Shown here in pieces: positions 1 to 8,998 of a stretch of 64,000 nucleotides of DNA. Both the position numbers and the translations under genes were made by a program. The number at the start of each line of letters is the position of its first letter. Positions within the stretch are counted from its first letter, which is position 1. The notes under the pieces were generated by a model that worked only from the letters and a program-made list of their open reading frames with translations, did not search any database and had not been told where the DNA came from. Source of the stretch: Rosettibacter firmus (lineage in GTDB: Bacteria > Bacteroidota > Ignavibacteria > Ignavibacteriales > Melioribacteraceae); the NCBI RefSeq assembly GCF_036860695.1, contig NZ_JAYKGJ010000001.1:1240001-1304000 (forward strand), in the 5' to 3' direction.

Positions 1-903
1 AAATACTAATTCTCTTTGACCCAGACTTCCTGGATTTAGAATTGGATGTCGCCATATTTTTGCTGGTTCTTGAGTTCCTGATTTTCGTGATGCTAAATAA
101 ACATAATTATTAAACACACGAATTGCTAATATCTCATCACCAGAATAAAGTCCTGCATAACTCAATGATAAATCTGGTGCAATGATAACAAGATCAGTTC
201 TTGTACCACCTGTATAGAAATATCCATTTTGATCGAAATCGCCAAACTTTACAACTTTTCCAGCAGGTAATCTCAACCAGTCTTTTGTTACTCCTGTATT
301 AACATCAGTCATATCTATTGAACGATTATTGCCACACATATAAAGTTTTCCATCTGGACCAAACTTAGCATCTGTTGGTGCACGAGATGCAACTCCAACA
401 GTAGATTTTTGACCATCTGGTGAAACCTTTATAATATTTCTTGAAGCTGTTTCAATAACAAAAACATTTTCGTTTTTATCAACTGCAATTGCACTTAATT
501 GAAGATTTTCCAGAAACGAACCATATTTATCCAGAACCTTATCTATTTTATATGGACCATATTTAGCAACAACAAGAGCTTGATTAGGAACTACTTTGAT
601 ATAGCAACCTTCAGTAACAAGATTTGGTCTTCTTACAACAATTTTATCTGGTGTTACAGATACCATTTCAGCTGTAATATTATCAAAATATACAGTGGTA
701 CCGTTAACATCAAGATTTTCACCCTGAATTGTAATTGTATTTACACCTGGTGAAGCCTGTGTGGGAATTACTTGAGTTATCTTAGGAATTGGAGCATCAT
801 TAAATTCTTTATCCCACATCGGTTCTGCAACGTCATATTTACATGCTGTTAAAAATTTTATAATTACAATGATTGATAAAAATATTGTAAATGTTTTCTT
901 CAT
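1..903 (-). CDS. TIG/IPT-domain lipoprotein with probable beta-propeller, C-terminus outside window
   Basis: The frame is open from the ATG at 903 to the window edge (301 codons), so the gene is partial. A hydrophobic N-terminus ends in a lipobox (LTAC, Cys21), predicting a lipoprotein. Residues about 42-120 read as an IPT/TIG immunoglobulin-like fold (opening PKITQVIPTQASPG, then GENLDVNGTTVYFDN). From about 135 on, repeated short strands such as LSAIAVDKNENVFVIE and DAKFGPDGKLYMCG look like NHL/beta-propeller blades. A GGGAG ribosome site precedes the ATG. It is the last visible gene of the operon that starts with the TonB-dependent receptor, 47 bp after the PorV/PorQ-like gene. A surface ligand-binding partner of that receptor is plausible, but the substrate is unknown. 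Confidence 0.8.
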   Translation of the reverse strand, partial: MKKTFTIFLSIIVIIKFLTACKYDVAEPMWDKEFNDAPIPKITQVIPTQASPGVNTITIQGENLDVNGTTVYFDNITAEMVSVTPDKIVVRRPNLVTEGCYIKVVPNQALVVAKYGPYKIDKVLDKYGSFLENLQLSAIAVDKNENVFVIETASRNIIKVSPDGQKSTVGVASRAPTDAKFGPDGKLYMCGNNRSIDMTDVNTGVTKDWLRLPAGKVVKFGDFDQNGYFYTGGTRTDLVIIAPDLSLSYAGLYSGDEILAIRVFNNYVYLASRKSGTQEPAKIWRHPILNPGSLGQRELVF

Positions 904-950
904 TTTATTCTCCCTTAACTCTAAGAGATTAACTCATAAATTTTTTAATT

Positions 951-1955
951 CTACAATGAAAATCTTGCAGTAAATCTTTGAACTTTATCAAACACACCAA
1001 ATGGTGTATATGAATAATCAAATGTAAATCCATATTTAGAAATACCTAATCCATATGTAAATGCACTTTCAAAGTTATTTGACATGTAACCAACTCTAAT
1101 AGAAAATGCATTAAAAATTTTATAATCTATTCCAACTTTAATCTGTTCTGGATGATCACGATGATGAGAAGCATCAACACTTAAATAAAGTGATTGATTA
1201 TATGGAAGTTCGTTTATCAAATCTAATAAGTTCATTGATATTCCGAGTGTAAAAACTAATGGTGCCTGAAATCCTTCTTTTGCATATTTAACTTCACTCG
1301 AGAAATTTCTTACAGACATTCCAAATACCAAACTTTTAAATCCTGTTCTATATTGTGTACCAAAATCAAAAACAAGTGGTGATAGTTTATTTGATATTTT
1401 TTCCTGTGATGTATCAACGCCAGTGTTAATTACTGGAATTATACTTTCTCCAAGATCTTGATGAACCCATCGTATTTGACCACCAACGCTAAATTTATCA
1501 CTAAGTTGTTTTGCATAACCTATGCCAATTGCAAGTGCACTCAGCTTAAATATACCAATATCATCATAACCTAAAGGAGATGCTTTATTAACTCTTGTTC
1601 CATAAAATTCACCATAATCAACACTCTGAATAGTAAAACCAATTACACCATAATTTCCATTATAAGGATTTATTGCAAGACTCAAAGTATAATGATTGAT
1701 ATCTGCAATCCATTTATTTGAACTTACAGATACATCAACAAATGTTTGCATATCCGACATACCAGCTGGATTAAAGAATAATGCACTTGATCCAAATTGT
1801 AAACTGGTCATTGCTTCGCCCATTGCAGAAGCTTTTGCATCTGAAACTACACTCAAGAATTGAAAACCACTTTGAGCTAATTTTTGTTTTTGTTGAGCTT
1901 GTAAAATTCCTGCAAGCACGTAAACTAAAATCAACAGGAGCTTTATAGTTTTCAT
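951..1955 (-). CDS. PorV/PorQ-family outer-membrane beta-barrel protein
   Basis: 334 aa with a cleavable signal peptide (about residues 1-20, ending LQA). The N-terminal motif around residues 35-65 (DAKASAMGEAMTS, then ALFFNPAGM) is the hallmark of the PorV/PorQ (UPF0164, FadL-like) family. The rest alternates hydrophobic and polar residues, as expected for a barrel, and ends in a strand finishing with an aromatic/leucine residue (ARFSL). PorV family members shuttle sorting-domain proteins in type IX secretion. In Ignavibacteria-like genomes many paralogues sit beside TonB receptors with unclear roles. It lies 11 bp after the FN3/sorting-domain gene and is clearly co-transcribed with it. Which paralogue this is cannot be decided from the sequence. 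Confidence 0.82.
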   Translation of the reverse strand: MKTIKLLLILVYVLAGILQAQQKQKLAQSGFQFLSVVSDAKASAMGEAMTSLQFGSSALFFNPAGMSDMQTFVDVSVSSNKWIADINHYTLSLAINPYNGNYGVIGFTIQSVDYGEFYGTRVNKASPLGYDDIGIFKLSALAIGIGYAKQLSDKFSVGGQIRWVHQDLGESIIPVINTGVDTSQEKISNKLSPLVFDFGTQYRTGFKSLVFGMSVRNFSSEVKYAKEGFQAPLVFTLGISMNLLDLINELPYNQSLYLSVDASHHRDHPEQIKVGIDYKIFNAFSIRVGYMSNNFESAFTYGLGISKYGFTFDYSYTPFGVFDKVQRFTARFSL

Positions 1956-1966
1956 TTATAATCTCC

Positions 1967-4087
1967 TTATCTAATTACAACAAATTTACGTATAACCGAA
2001 CGGCCATCAGGAGTTTCAACATATAAAATGTAAATACCACTGGAGATAATTTGACCATACTTTGTCAGAGAATCCCACAGTTCGTCACCTGTTCCTCTTG
2101 TATGATCTTTTTCCCATATCAAATCACCTCGTTCTGTAAAAATTTTCAACTTACAAATGGGGGGTAATCCATAAAAAGCAATTCTGTCATATTGAGATTG
2201 GTCACCAAACTGGAATATTCTTGCACGTATATCATACGGATTTGGAACAACTCTAACCGAGTCAAGAGTTGATGTAACAGGTGGTCTTTGCAATGTTGCT
2301 GGTCTTGTTGTTATTGTCCAGAATGGACTGCTATAGAGTGGTTTTCCTGGTTCAACATCATTTTGAGTACCATCATCTTTAGTTTGAATATAATAATAAT
2401 AATCGAAGCCACGCTTTGCAGTTTTATCGTCAAAACTATGAACTACATTAGACTTATCGCATTCAAATATTTTTTCGTATGTAGTTCTATAATCAAGAAC
2501 TCTTCCTTCAGCACGATAAATCACATATCCATTAAAGTGAGGCCAAGAAGTTGCATTGTCTGCCCATTCAAGTTTAATACGATCACCTCCTGATGTAACA
2601 GTAAAAGTTTTTGGAGGTGGTGGTGGCTGAGGAATATTATAATTTGAACCATAATTTTTCATAGCACTTCTATAGCTTTTAAGTATAGAATCTTTACCTG
2701 TAAAGACCCATAATTTTTTATAAAGATTATGATTCTGAGTTTGTGAACCATCAGGTAAAATTAAAGGTGGTTTGGTAGGTGAATTATTTCGCCATTGAAG
2801 CCAGTTATTACCAATTATTCGAGCCATTTCCCATGAAAGTCCATTTACTGCTTCTGCAAATACAATTCGAATACTATCTCCATATTCAAGAGTATAAGGA
2901 CCAAAACCCTGTCCCTGACTTGTACCTCCGCCTGTTTGTCTTCTGGGATCGGTATAATTTATTGGATAATCATTTCCAACTACTTCATCATGTTGACGTG
3001 GTGCATGTCCTTCGCTCATAATTTGATATCTATCTCCCATAAAAAGTTCATCATATTGACTTACATTAGCCTGCATAGCTGTTATATCAGAACTAATAAA
3101 CCATGTGGTTTTTGGTTGATAAATATCATCAGTTTTATCTTTTGCACTTAAATCTGCATGAAGAGTAACAACACCTGCATACTTTGCTGAACCTAAAACA
3201 CCATCTTCAGATTCATTTGGACAACCCCAATCTTCATCATAAGACACAGGTCTATCTCTATTTGGACCATACCACGAATAAAATCCTCTCATATTATAAA
3301 TTGGAGAATTAGGATCTGTAAATTCAGGTGCTGTTGGATTAAAACCAAATGCATGATTGATTGTACTATTTCCCCAGGTTGAAGAAAATGCACCCCAAGT
3401 AGAACCATAACCAGAAGAAGTTACTCCTGCAAAGGCATATCTATAAACAAAGTAAAACCAGACATCTTTAAGTGTTTGTTTATAAACATCTCCCTGTCGA
3501 TTATAAATTCCTGTATTTTTGAAAATATATTCATGAATCAAATAGTCATCATGATTTTGCTGAGAAAATGCATAAACTTTTTTAGTTACAGAAATACCAA
3601 TTGAGGTATTAAATTTTACAATTACCATTCTATCGCATGGAAGATTTTCATCAAGACTATCGAGCACATCATAATTATCAAGTGAACCAGCTTTTTGATC
3701 ATCAACTATAACAGTGGGATGCAGGTTTTTTCCAACTAATTTTATTTCTTTTTCAAAAATTTGATTTACTCTATCACTTGCATCACGTGGTCCAGAACCT
3801 ATTACTTTTACACTTTTTTGTTTTTTCTCTACAGGATCATAAAAATCTTTACAACCAATCCACAACCCTCTCATTCTACATGTATTTTGATCAATACCAT
3901 ATAAAGCTGGCCATGATAAATAGTTAGTATTTCCCTGTGGAAATTCATTTTCATATTCAGCTCCAATTTCATTAATTGGTGTCTGGAGCTGACCAATCCT
4001 TAACCATCTTATATCCTGTGATAGTAAAGGATTGACAACGAATAAAATGAAGAATAATACTGTTATTTTAATTGTATTGTTTTTCAT
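1967..4087 (-). CDS. Secreted FN3-domain protein with C-terminal beta-sandwich sorting-like domain
   Basis: 706 aa with a signal peptide (about 1-23, ending LLSQ). The large central part matches no family I recognise. It is rich in aromatic residues and Asn. After a proline run at about 490 comes one fibronectin type III domain (about 495-595: KTFTVTSGGDRIKLEW, later GYVIYRAEG). The last 80 residues contain VRVVPNPYD and end GIYILYVETPDGRSVIRKF. This is the layout of the beta-sandwich C-terminal domains that act as sorting signals in the type IX secretion system, although NPYD replaces the commoner NPFN. The gene lies 23 bp after the TonB-dependent receptor and 11 bp before the PorV-like gene, so a surface protein working with that receptor is likely. 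Confidence 0.7.
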   Translation of the reverse strand: MKNNTIKITVLFFILFVVNPLLSQDIRWLRIGQLQTPINEIGAEYENEFPQGNTNYLSWPALYGIDQNTCRMRGLWIGCKDFYDPVEKKQKSVKVIGSGPRDASDRVNQIFEKEIKLVGKNLHPTVIVDDQKAGSLDNYDVLDSLDENLPCDRMVIVKFNTSIGISVTKKVYAFSQQNHDDYLIHEYIFKNTGIYNRQGDVYKQTLKDVWFYFVYRYAFAGVTSSGYGSTWGAFSSTWGNSTINHAFGFNPTAPEFTDPNSPIYNMRGFYSWYGPNRDRPVSYDEDWGCPNESEDGVLGSAKYAGVVTLHADLSAKDKTDDIYQPKTTWFISSDITAMQANVSQYDELFMGDRYQIMSEGHAPRQHDEVVGNDYPINYTDPRRQTGGGTSQGQGFGPYTLEYGDSIRIVFAEAVNGLSWEMARIIGNNWLQWRNNSPTKPPLILPDGSQTQNHNLYKKLWVFTGKDSILKSYRSAMKNYGSNYNIPQPPPPPKTFTVTSGGDRIKLEWADNATSWPHFNGYVIYRAEGRVLDYRTTYEKIFECDKSNVVHSFDDKTAKRGFDYYYYIQTKDDGTQNDVEPGKPLYSSPFWTITTRPATLQRPPVTSTLDSVRVVPNPYDIRARIFQFGDQSQYDRIAFYGLPPICKLKIFTERGDLIWEKDHTRGTGDELWDSLTKYGQIISSGIYILYVETPDGRSVIRKFVVIR

Positions 4088-4110
4088 CTATTACCTCTTC
4101 TACTAAACTT

Positions 4111-7100
4111 TTATAAGTTGAAAGAAAGTCTCATTCCAAAATAAAAGCTTCTTGGATTTAAGAACCAGAATGTGGATTGATTGGGCATATCGATATATGC
4201 TTTATCTTCGAGTATTTTATTTATTCTATCTTTATCAACTTCAGACCATTGATTATTAACATATTCATAATATTTTGAAGTAGTTCCTTCAAAATAAATT
4301 ACTTTTTCTTTTCCTGGTTTGTTAGGATCAATTACAGCCTGATATTCCATTGGCTGGAATTCAACGCCAGGTTTTCTATAATCTCCAACTTTATCATTGC
4401 CTGGAATGTTATCATATGCTTCGTTCTTAGGAAGATGTAACGACCTTAAATAATCCTGATCACCTGTATTCCAGAGTCTAAGTGTATTAAAGACATTATA
4501 AACATCCATAAAAATGTTAATTCTGAGTTTTCCAATATCGAATGATTTATCCAGTCTTAAAGAGGTATTAAAATTATCAACCGCTTTAACATTATATGAG
4601 ACAGCGGGCAAACCTTTTGGATTCCAGGTTACATATCCTCCAGCTTGCCAGTCAACAATAACATTCAACATCCAGCCAGAAAAAATTTTATAGCCAAATA
4701 CTGAAGGACCAAAATCTTCGGGTGTAAAGAAGTTCAAATTAATGCGAGCAAATGGTTGAGGAATAGGTCGATCCTGATACAGATTAACTGTTTGTTCATC
4801 CCATTGTTTTTGTAATGATGGATCATCAAAAATTTGAGAGCTACCAAAGTGACCACTTGTTCTTACGAGATAAGTATAATTAGCAAATCCCGACCACCAT
4901 TTTCCACTGGTTTTTCGAAGTGTAATTTCAAAGCCTCTTGTATCTTCGTAACTATTATTTGTGGTTTTTGAATATGAAAAACCTGCAACACTTGAATTAT
5001 ATTGTGTAAGATCCTGCTGGTCGTAAATATCATTATAAAAAGCTGCTATCTGTAAAAATATATTTTCAGTGATTAAATAATCGAATCCCAATTCATAAGA
5101 AATTGTTTTTGCTAAAATTATATTTGGATCACCAATACTCGACATTGATTTTAGTGATGTTCTCTGAATTCTAAAAATACTTTCATATTGTGGTAATTGT
5201 TTGAAGTGACCATAATTAAAAAATAGTTTAGCATTTTCTGTTATGGGATGAGCAATTCCAAGACGAGGACTTAATTGCCATTGTGGTTTCGATTTTTCTT
5301 TAGGGAATGATCTTGTTTCGTTATACTTTGATGAATAAAAATAAATGTCGAATGGATCTGTTTTCCACCATTCTGTATTTGAATTACTATAATCAACACG
5401 TAATCCTAAATTAACTGTTAAACCTTCGAATTCAAGTTTATCCTGAGCATAAAAAGCTGCACGAATTGGATTGACTCTTTGTTGCACTCTTACAGCATAA
5501 GTTTTACCAGCAGTAGCAGAAGCAATGGTACCATAATCCAGGTTCAAATCATTATAAACAAATTCAATTCCAGTTTTTAATAAATTATTAAAATTAATTT
5601 GACTTGTTAAATCTGCTTTGATTGTAGTAGAACTAACAACACTAAAATCTCTTGCTTTAGCAACGTGCTGACCACCAGTTACAATAACACCTTTTGCATC
5701 AAATGGCCAATAACCGAACGGATTTTCATCTTCAAAAAATCCAGGAATAATTTCATATAGTTTGGAAGTATCTCGCCATCGAGTTGGTCTTACATTATAA
5801 TCACTTCTAAAGTGTTCAAGTAGAACTTCGTAAAAAGTATTTGAACCCAGTGAGTGAGTAAGTTTGGCTGCAAAAGATTGATGACCAATATCTGCAAGTG
5901 AAAAATTAAAATCTGAAAATAAAGTTATTAAATCTGAAGGTGCATAAATACCACTTGCAACGCTTGCAATTTCATTTGGATATCTGGGATAGAAATATAT
6001 TCCTGTAGCATCCCAGTTATGTCTGATTGTAAATTGTTTACCCACTAAAGCTGAAAGCCTTAGTTTCAAAGAGCTGGTTATATCAGAATTCAACTGGAAT
6101 GTCCAGTCATAGTCTCTATAATCGGGTCTTGTAAGAGGGAACAATAACATTTCTCGATTACTTCTGTAAGAAGTAAAAAATCTTAAATCTCCAAGAGCTT
6201 TACTTATGAAAGGAACAGGACCACCAAACCCTGCATCAATTTCATAATCTGGTTGATCATTAGGTTGTTTTTTTCTTGTTTCGTACATAAAAACACGCTG
6301 AGCACCAAGAGGTGTAAGGTCGTTTGTAGGATCATTATCACTATTAAGTTTTCTGGATACTTCGTTCCATCCCATAAATTCTGGATATTGTTTTCTTGTA
6401 TATTCGTCCCATGCACCAGTTCCAGTCCAGCATACTTCTGGATCATAAAACGGTCTAAAGATATAAGAATAAGGATCGTGAACATCAAGAATGCCTTCAC
6501 CTTTCCAGTATTTAGGACCAGGTGGTCTATATCGCACTTGAATACTTCCACTATAAGAATGTCTGCTACCTTCTTTAGTTACAACATTAACAATACCAGA
6601 ACGAACCTGGCCATATTCAGCACTAAAGCCACCTCTTTCAAGGGAAATTTCTTTAATAGAACTTAATGGAATATTAGCTGTTGGCTGATTATTTCTTGGA
6701 TCTCGCAATGTAACTCCATCAAGCAGAAATAAAAGTCTATCGCTTCCACCACCACGTACACTCAAACCCTGAACGCCAGCTTGCAAACCGATTGCACCAC
6801 TTACTGAATTAATAGGTAATTCTTGAACTTCATTTCCTGTAATTGCAACTACACTGGTAGCAACGTCGGGTTTAATTATTTTTCGTTCTGCTACAATAAC
6901 CATAGCTCCAAGTTCAATAGCTTCCGATTCTAAAGCTGCATCAATTCTGGTAGTCTGATCTATAAATACACGAACATCGTTAATAATAAGTTTACGATAG
7001 CCGATATAAGAAATTTGGACACTATAAATACCTGGAGGGACATCAAGAATGGTATATTGCCCGAGTGCATCAGTGGATGAACCTAAAGATGTACCAATTA

Positions 7101-7248
7101 TTATAACATTAGCACCAATCAAAGGCTCGCCGGTAGATTTATCGGTAATTTTCCCGGCGATTTTTCCTGTAATTCCAGCAAACAAAACACCCGTAGTTGC
7201 AATCGTTTGCAAAAGCATTAACAAAAAAATGTAAATAACTCTTCGCAT
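4111..7248 (-). CDS. TonB-dependent receptor with N-terminal CarboxypepD-regulatory-like domain
   Basis: About 1045 aa. The reading frame extends to a TTG at 7254, but the ATG at 7248 is preferred because GGAG lies 6 nt upstream of it. After the signal peptide comes a carboxypeptidase-regulatory-like domain (about 30-115: GKITDKSTGEPLIGANVII). Next is a plug domain (about 120-235, with SVRGGGSDRLLFLLDGV and RGGFSAEYGQVRSGIVNVVT), then a 22-strand barrel ending in FGMRLSFNL. This is the SusC/oar-like architecture, but no SusD gene follows. Instead it heads an operon with an FN3/sorting protein, a PorV/PorQ protein and a TIG lipoprotein. The 5' region carries a -24/-12 promoter and the sigma54 response regulator gene lies immediately upstream, so regulated uptake of some polymer or large ligand is inferred. 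Confidence 0.9.
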   Translation of the reverse strand: MRRVIYIFLLMLLQTIATTGVLFAGITGKIAGKITDKSTGEPLIGANVIIIGTSLGSSTDALGQYTILDVPPGIYSVQISYIGYRKLIINDVRVFIDQTTRIDAALESEAIELGAMVIVAERKIIKPDVATSVVAITGNEVQELPINSVSGAIGLQAGVQGLSVRGGGSDRLLFLLDGVTLRDPRNNQPTANIPLSSIKEISLERGGFSAEYGQVRSGIVNVVTKEGSRHSYSGSIQVRYRPPGPKYWKGEGILDVHDPYSYIFRPFYDPEVCWTGTGAWDEYTRKQYPEFMGWNEVSRKLNSDNDPTNDLTPLGAQRVFMYETRKKQPNDQPDYEIDAGFGGPVPFISKALGDLRFFTSYRSNREMLLFPLTRPDYRDYDWTFQLNSDITSSLKLRLSALVGKQFTIRHNWDATGIYFYPRYPNEIASVASGIYAPSDLITLFSDFNFSLADIGHQSFAAKLTHSLGSNTFYEVLLEHFRSDYNVRPTRWRDTSKLYEIIPGFFEDENPFGYWPFDAKGVIVTGGQHVAKARDFSVVSSTTIKADLTSQINFNNLLKTGIEFVYNDLNLDYGTIASATAGKTYAVRVQQRVNPIRAAFYAQDKLEFEGLTVNLGLRVDYSNSNTEWWKTDPFDIYFYSSKYNETRSFPKEKSKPQWQLSPRLGIAHPITENAKLFFNYGHFKQLPQYESIFRIQRTSLKSMSSIGDPNIILAKTISYELGFDYLITENIFLQIAAFYNDIYDQQDLTQYNSSVAGFSYSKTTNNSYEDTRGFEITLRKTSGKWWSGFANYTYLVRTSGHFGSSQIFDDPSLQKQWDEQTVNLYQDRPIPQPFARINLNFFTPEDFGPSVFGYKIFSGWMLNVIVDWQAGGYVTWNPKGLPAVSYNVKAVDNFNTSLRLDKSFDIGKLRINIFMDVYNVFNTLRLWNTGDQDYLRSLHLPKNEAYDNIPGNDKVGDYRKPGVEFQPMEYQAVIDPNKPGKEKVIYFEGTTSKYYEYVNNQWSEVDKDRINKILEDKAYIDMPNQSTFWFLNPRSFYFGMRLSFNL

Positions 7249-7355
7249 ATACAACTCCTGACTTTTATGTATTTAATCTTTTATTTTTATCTTTACTTTG
7301 AACAGGAGGTATATTTTCATTTTAAAATTAAATTTGTCAATTGAAAAATTTTTAT

Positions 7356-7371
7356 GGCAAGGTTTATACCA
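7356..7371 (-). promoter_or_regulatory. Candidate sigma54 (-24/-12) promoter of the TonB-receptor operon
   Basis: On the minus strand the sequence reads TGGTATAAACCTTGCC. It has GG and GC separated by exactly 10 bp, matching the family consensus TGGCAC-N5-TTGCA at the invariant positions. It lies about 108 bp upstream of the receptor ATG, leaving an untranslated leader of roughly 90-100 nt. The gene just upstream encodes a sigma54-activating response regulator, which is what such a promoter needs. No experimental support is available. Confidence 0.55.
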
Positions 7372-7464
7372 GTTAATAGGCAGGTTAAATTATCATAAAA
7401 ATCAGAATCAATAAAAAATATCATAAAATAATATATCGAAATGATAAAATTTTATGACTCAATC

Positions 7465-7481
7465 ATTATCAATTTGATAAT
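7465..7481. promoter_or_regulatory. Perfect 17-bp palindrome, candidate activator site (UAS)
   Basis: ATTATCAA-T-TTGATAAT is a perfect inverted repeat with 8-bp arms. It ends just inside the response-regulator stop region and lies about 95-125 bp upstream of the -24/-12 element, the usual distance for an enhancer bound by a sigma54 activator. A second AT-only palindrome (ATAAAATTTTAT, 7444-7455) lies beside it. It could instead be part of a terminator for the regulator gene, but there is no T-run. Confidence 0.4.
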
Positions 7482-7484
7482 AAC

Positions 7485-8951
7485 TCAGGTATCTTTTGAA
7501 GTCCCTTTAATTCCAAGTTTATTACACATACGATAAAAATTTGATGGTGCCATTCCAAGTAATCTTGCTGCTTCTGATTCAGATTTTGTTTTTTCACGTA
7601 CAAAAGTAAAATATTTGCATCTAAAAAGTCGTTCCATATCTCGCCATTTTAATATCTTATTACCAAACCAGAATTCAGGTTCGGAGATATTTCTTACCTT
7701 GTTTGTATCTAAAATATTTAATACATCTTCCTTTCTAATAATATTCTCACACGAAATTAATAGTCTCTGTATTACATTTTGAAGTTGTCTAATATTTCCT
7801 GGCCATTCATATGACTGTAAAATTTCTATTGCATCATTTTCAATCTCTGGAACCTGCATATCCATTTGAATGGAGTATTTCTCAATAAAATATTTAGTTA
7901 ATAAAGGAATATCTTCAATTCTTTCTTTCAGGGTTGGAGTATAAATGTTTATTACATTTAGACGATAAAATAGGTCTTCTCTAAATCTTTTTTCATTTAC
8001 AGCTTTTTCTAAATCTACATTTGTAGCAGCAATTATTCGAACATCTACTTTAAGTGTGCCAGTTCTCCCTATTTTATCAATTTCGCCATCCTGTAATACT
8101 CTGAGTAATTTAACCTGAGACGACATTGACAATTCTGCAATTTCATCTAAAAAAATAGTTCCATTATTTGCTATTTCGAACAAACCTTTTTTCGAATTCA
8201 TCGCTCCTGTAAATGACCCTTTTTCAAAACCAAATAATTCGCTTTCAATTAATTCTGAAGGAATACTTCCAGCATTTACTGTAACAAAATTTTCATACTT
8301 TCTTTTACTTAAATAATGAATATGGGTAGCTACAAGTTCTTTTCCCGTTCCAGAAGCTCCATAAATTAAAACTGTTGCATCTTTTGCAGCTGCTCTTTCT
8401 ATTTGTTTAATTAAATTTTTAACTGCATTAGATTCACCAATAATCTTTTTGTCATTCAATATATTATTAATTGATTGATTTAATTGTGTATTCGATTTTG
8501 CTTTTTCCAGACTCAATCTTTTTTTCTCATAAGCATTTAAAATCGATAATAATAAATCTGTAGGTTGATAAACATAATCCTGAATGTCAGATGGATATTT
8601 AGTACAGAACCACATTGCTCCTGCTTCTATAAGTCGATTTGCAAATTCAAAATCTGTAACATTAATGGTCATTTTTGTAATAACTATTATCTGAATAAAA
8701 GGATCTATTGATTTTATCTTTCGAATTAGCTTTTCACCTGAGAGTGGACCAACAATTTGATAATCCATTATTATAACATCATACTCATTTTCATGATTGC
8801 TAATTAATTCGATTGCAGTCTGTCCATCTGCAACTACATTTTTTATAATTACCCATTGACTGAAAGGGGCTAAAGTCTTTTTAATTCGATTAACATCATA
8901 AGTTTCATCTTCGATTAATAATAGATTAATTTGTTTATTTAATTGCATCAT
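7485..8951 (-). CDS. Sigma54-dependent response regulator (REC-AAA+-Fis HTH)
   Basis: 488 aa with the NtrC/AtoC layout. A receiver domain (about 8-130) has acidic residues at 14-15, phospho-acceptor Asp63 in IIMDYQ and a Lys in the usual late position. The AAA+ domain (about 170-400) shows Walker A GASGTGKE, the sigma54-contact loop as GSFTGA (Ser for the usual Ala), Walker B TIFLDEIAEL and the arginine-finger region REDLFYRLNV. A C-terminal Fis-type helix-turn-helix ends the protein (SESEAARLLGMAPSNFYRM). ATG codons at 8951 and 8948 both follow AAGGAG; the second has the better spacing. It is the last gene of a kinase/binding-protein block and is followed by the receptor operon with the candidate -24/-12 promoter, its likely target. 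Confidence 0.92.
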   Translation of the reverse strand: MMQLNKQINLLLIEDETYDVNRIKKTLAPFSQWVIIKNVVADGQTAIELISNHENEYDVIIMDYQIVGPLSGEKLIRKIKSIDPFIQIIVITKMTINVTDFEFANRLIEAGAMWFCTKYPSDIQDYVYQPTDLLLSILNAYEKKRLSLEKAKSNTQLNQSINNILNDKKIIGESNAVKNLIKQIERAAAKDATVLIYGASGTGKELVATHIHYLSKRKYENFVTVNAGSIPSELIESELFGFEKGSFTGAMNSKKGLFEIANNGTIFLDEIAELSMSSQVKLLRVLQDGEIDKIGRTGTLKVDVRIIAATNVDLEKAVNEKRFREDLFYRLNVINIYTPTLKERIEDIPLLTKYFIEKYSIQMDMQVPEIENDAIEILQSYEWPGNIRQLQNVIQRLLISCENIIRKEDVLNILDTNKVRNISEPEFWFGNKILKWRDMERLFRCKYFTFVREKTKSESEAARLLGMAPSNFYRMCNKLGIKGTSKDT

Positions 8952-8998
8952 TCACTCCTTTTTTTACTTATCATATATCAATAAGTGTGCAAAAATTT

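Noticed and set aside
499-753. Plus-strand 84-codon ORF over the left-edge lipoprotein
   Set aside because: It lies wholly inside a well-supported minus-strand coding frame and has low-complexity, unfamiliar sequence.
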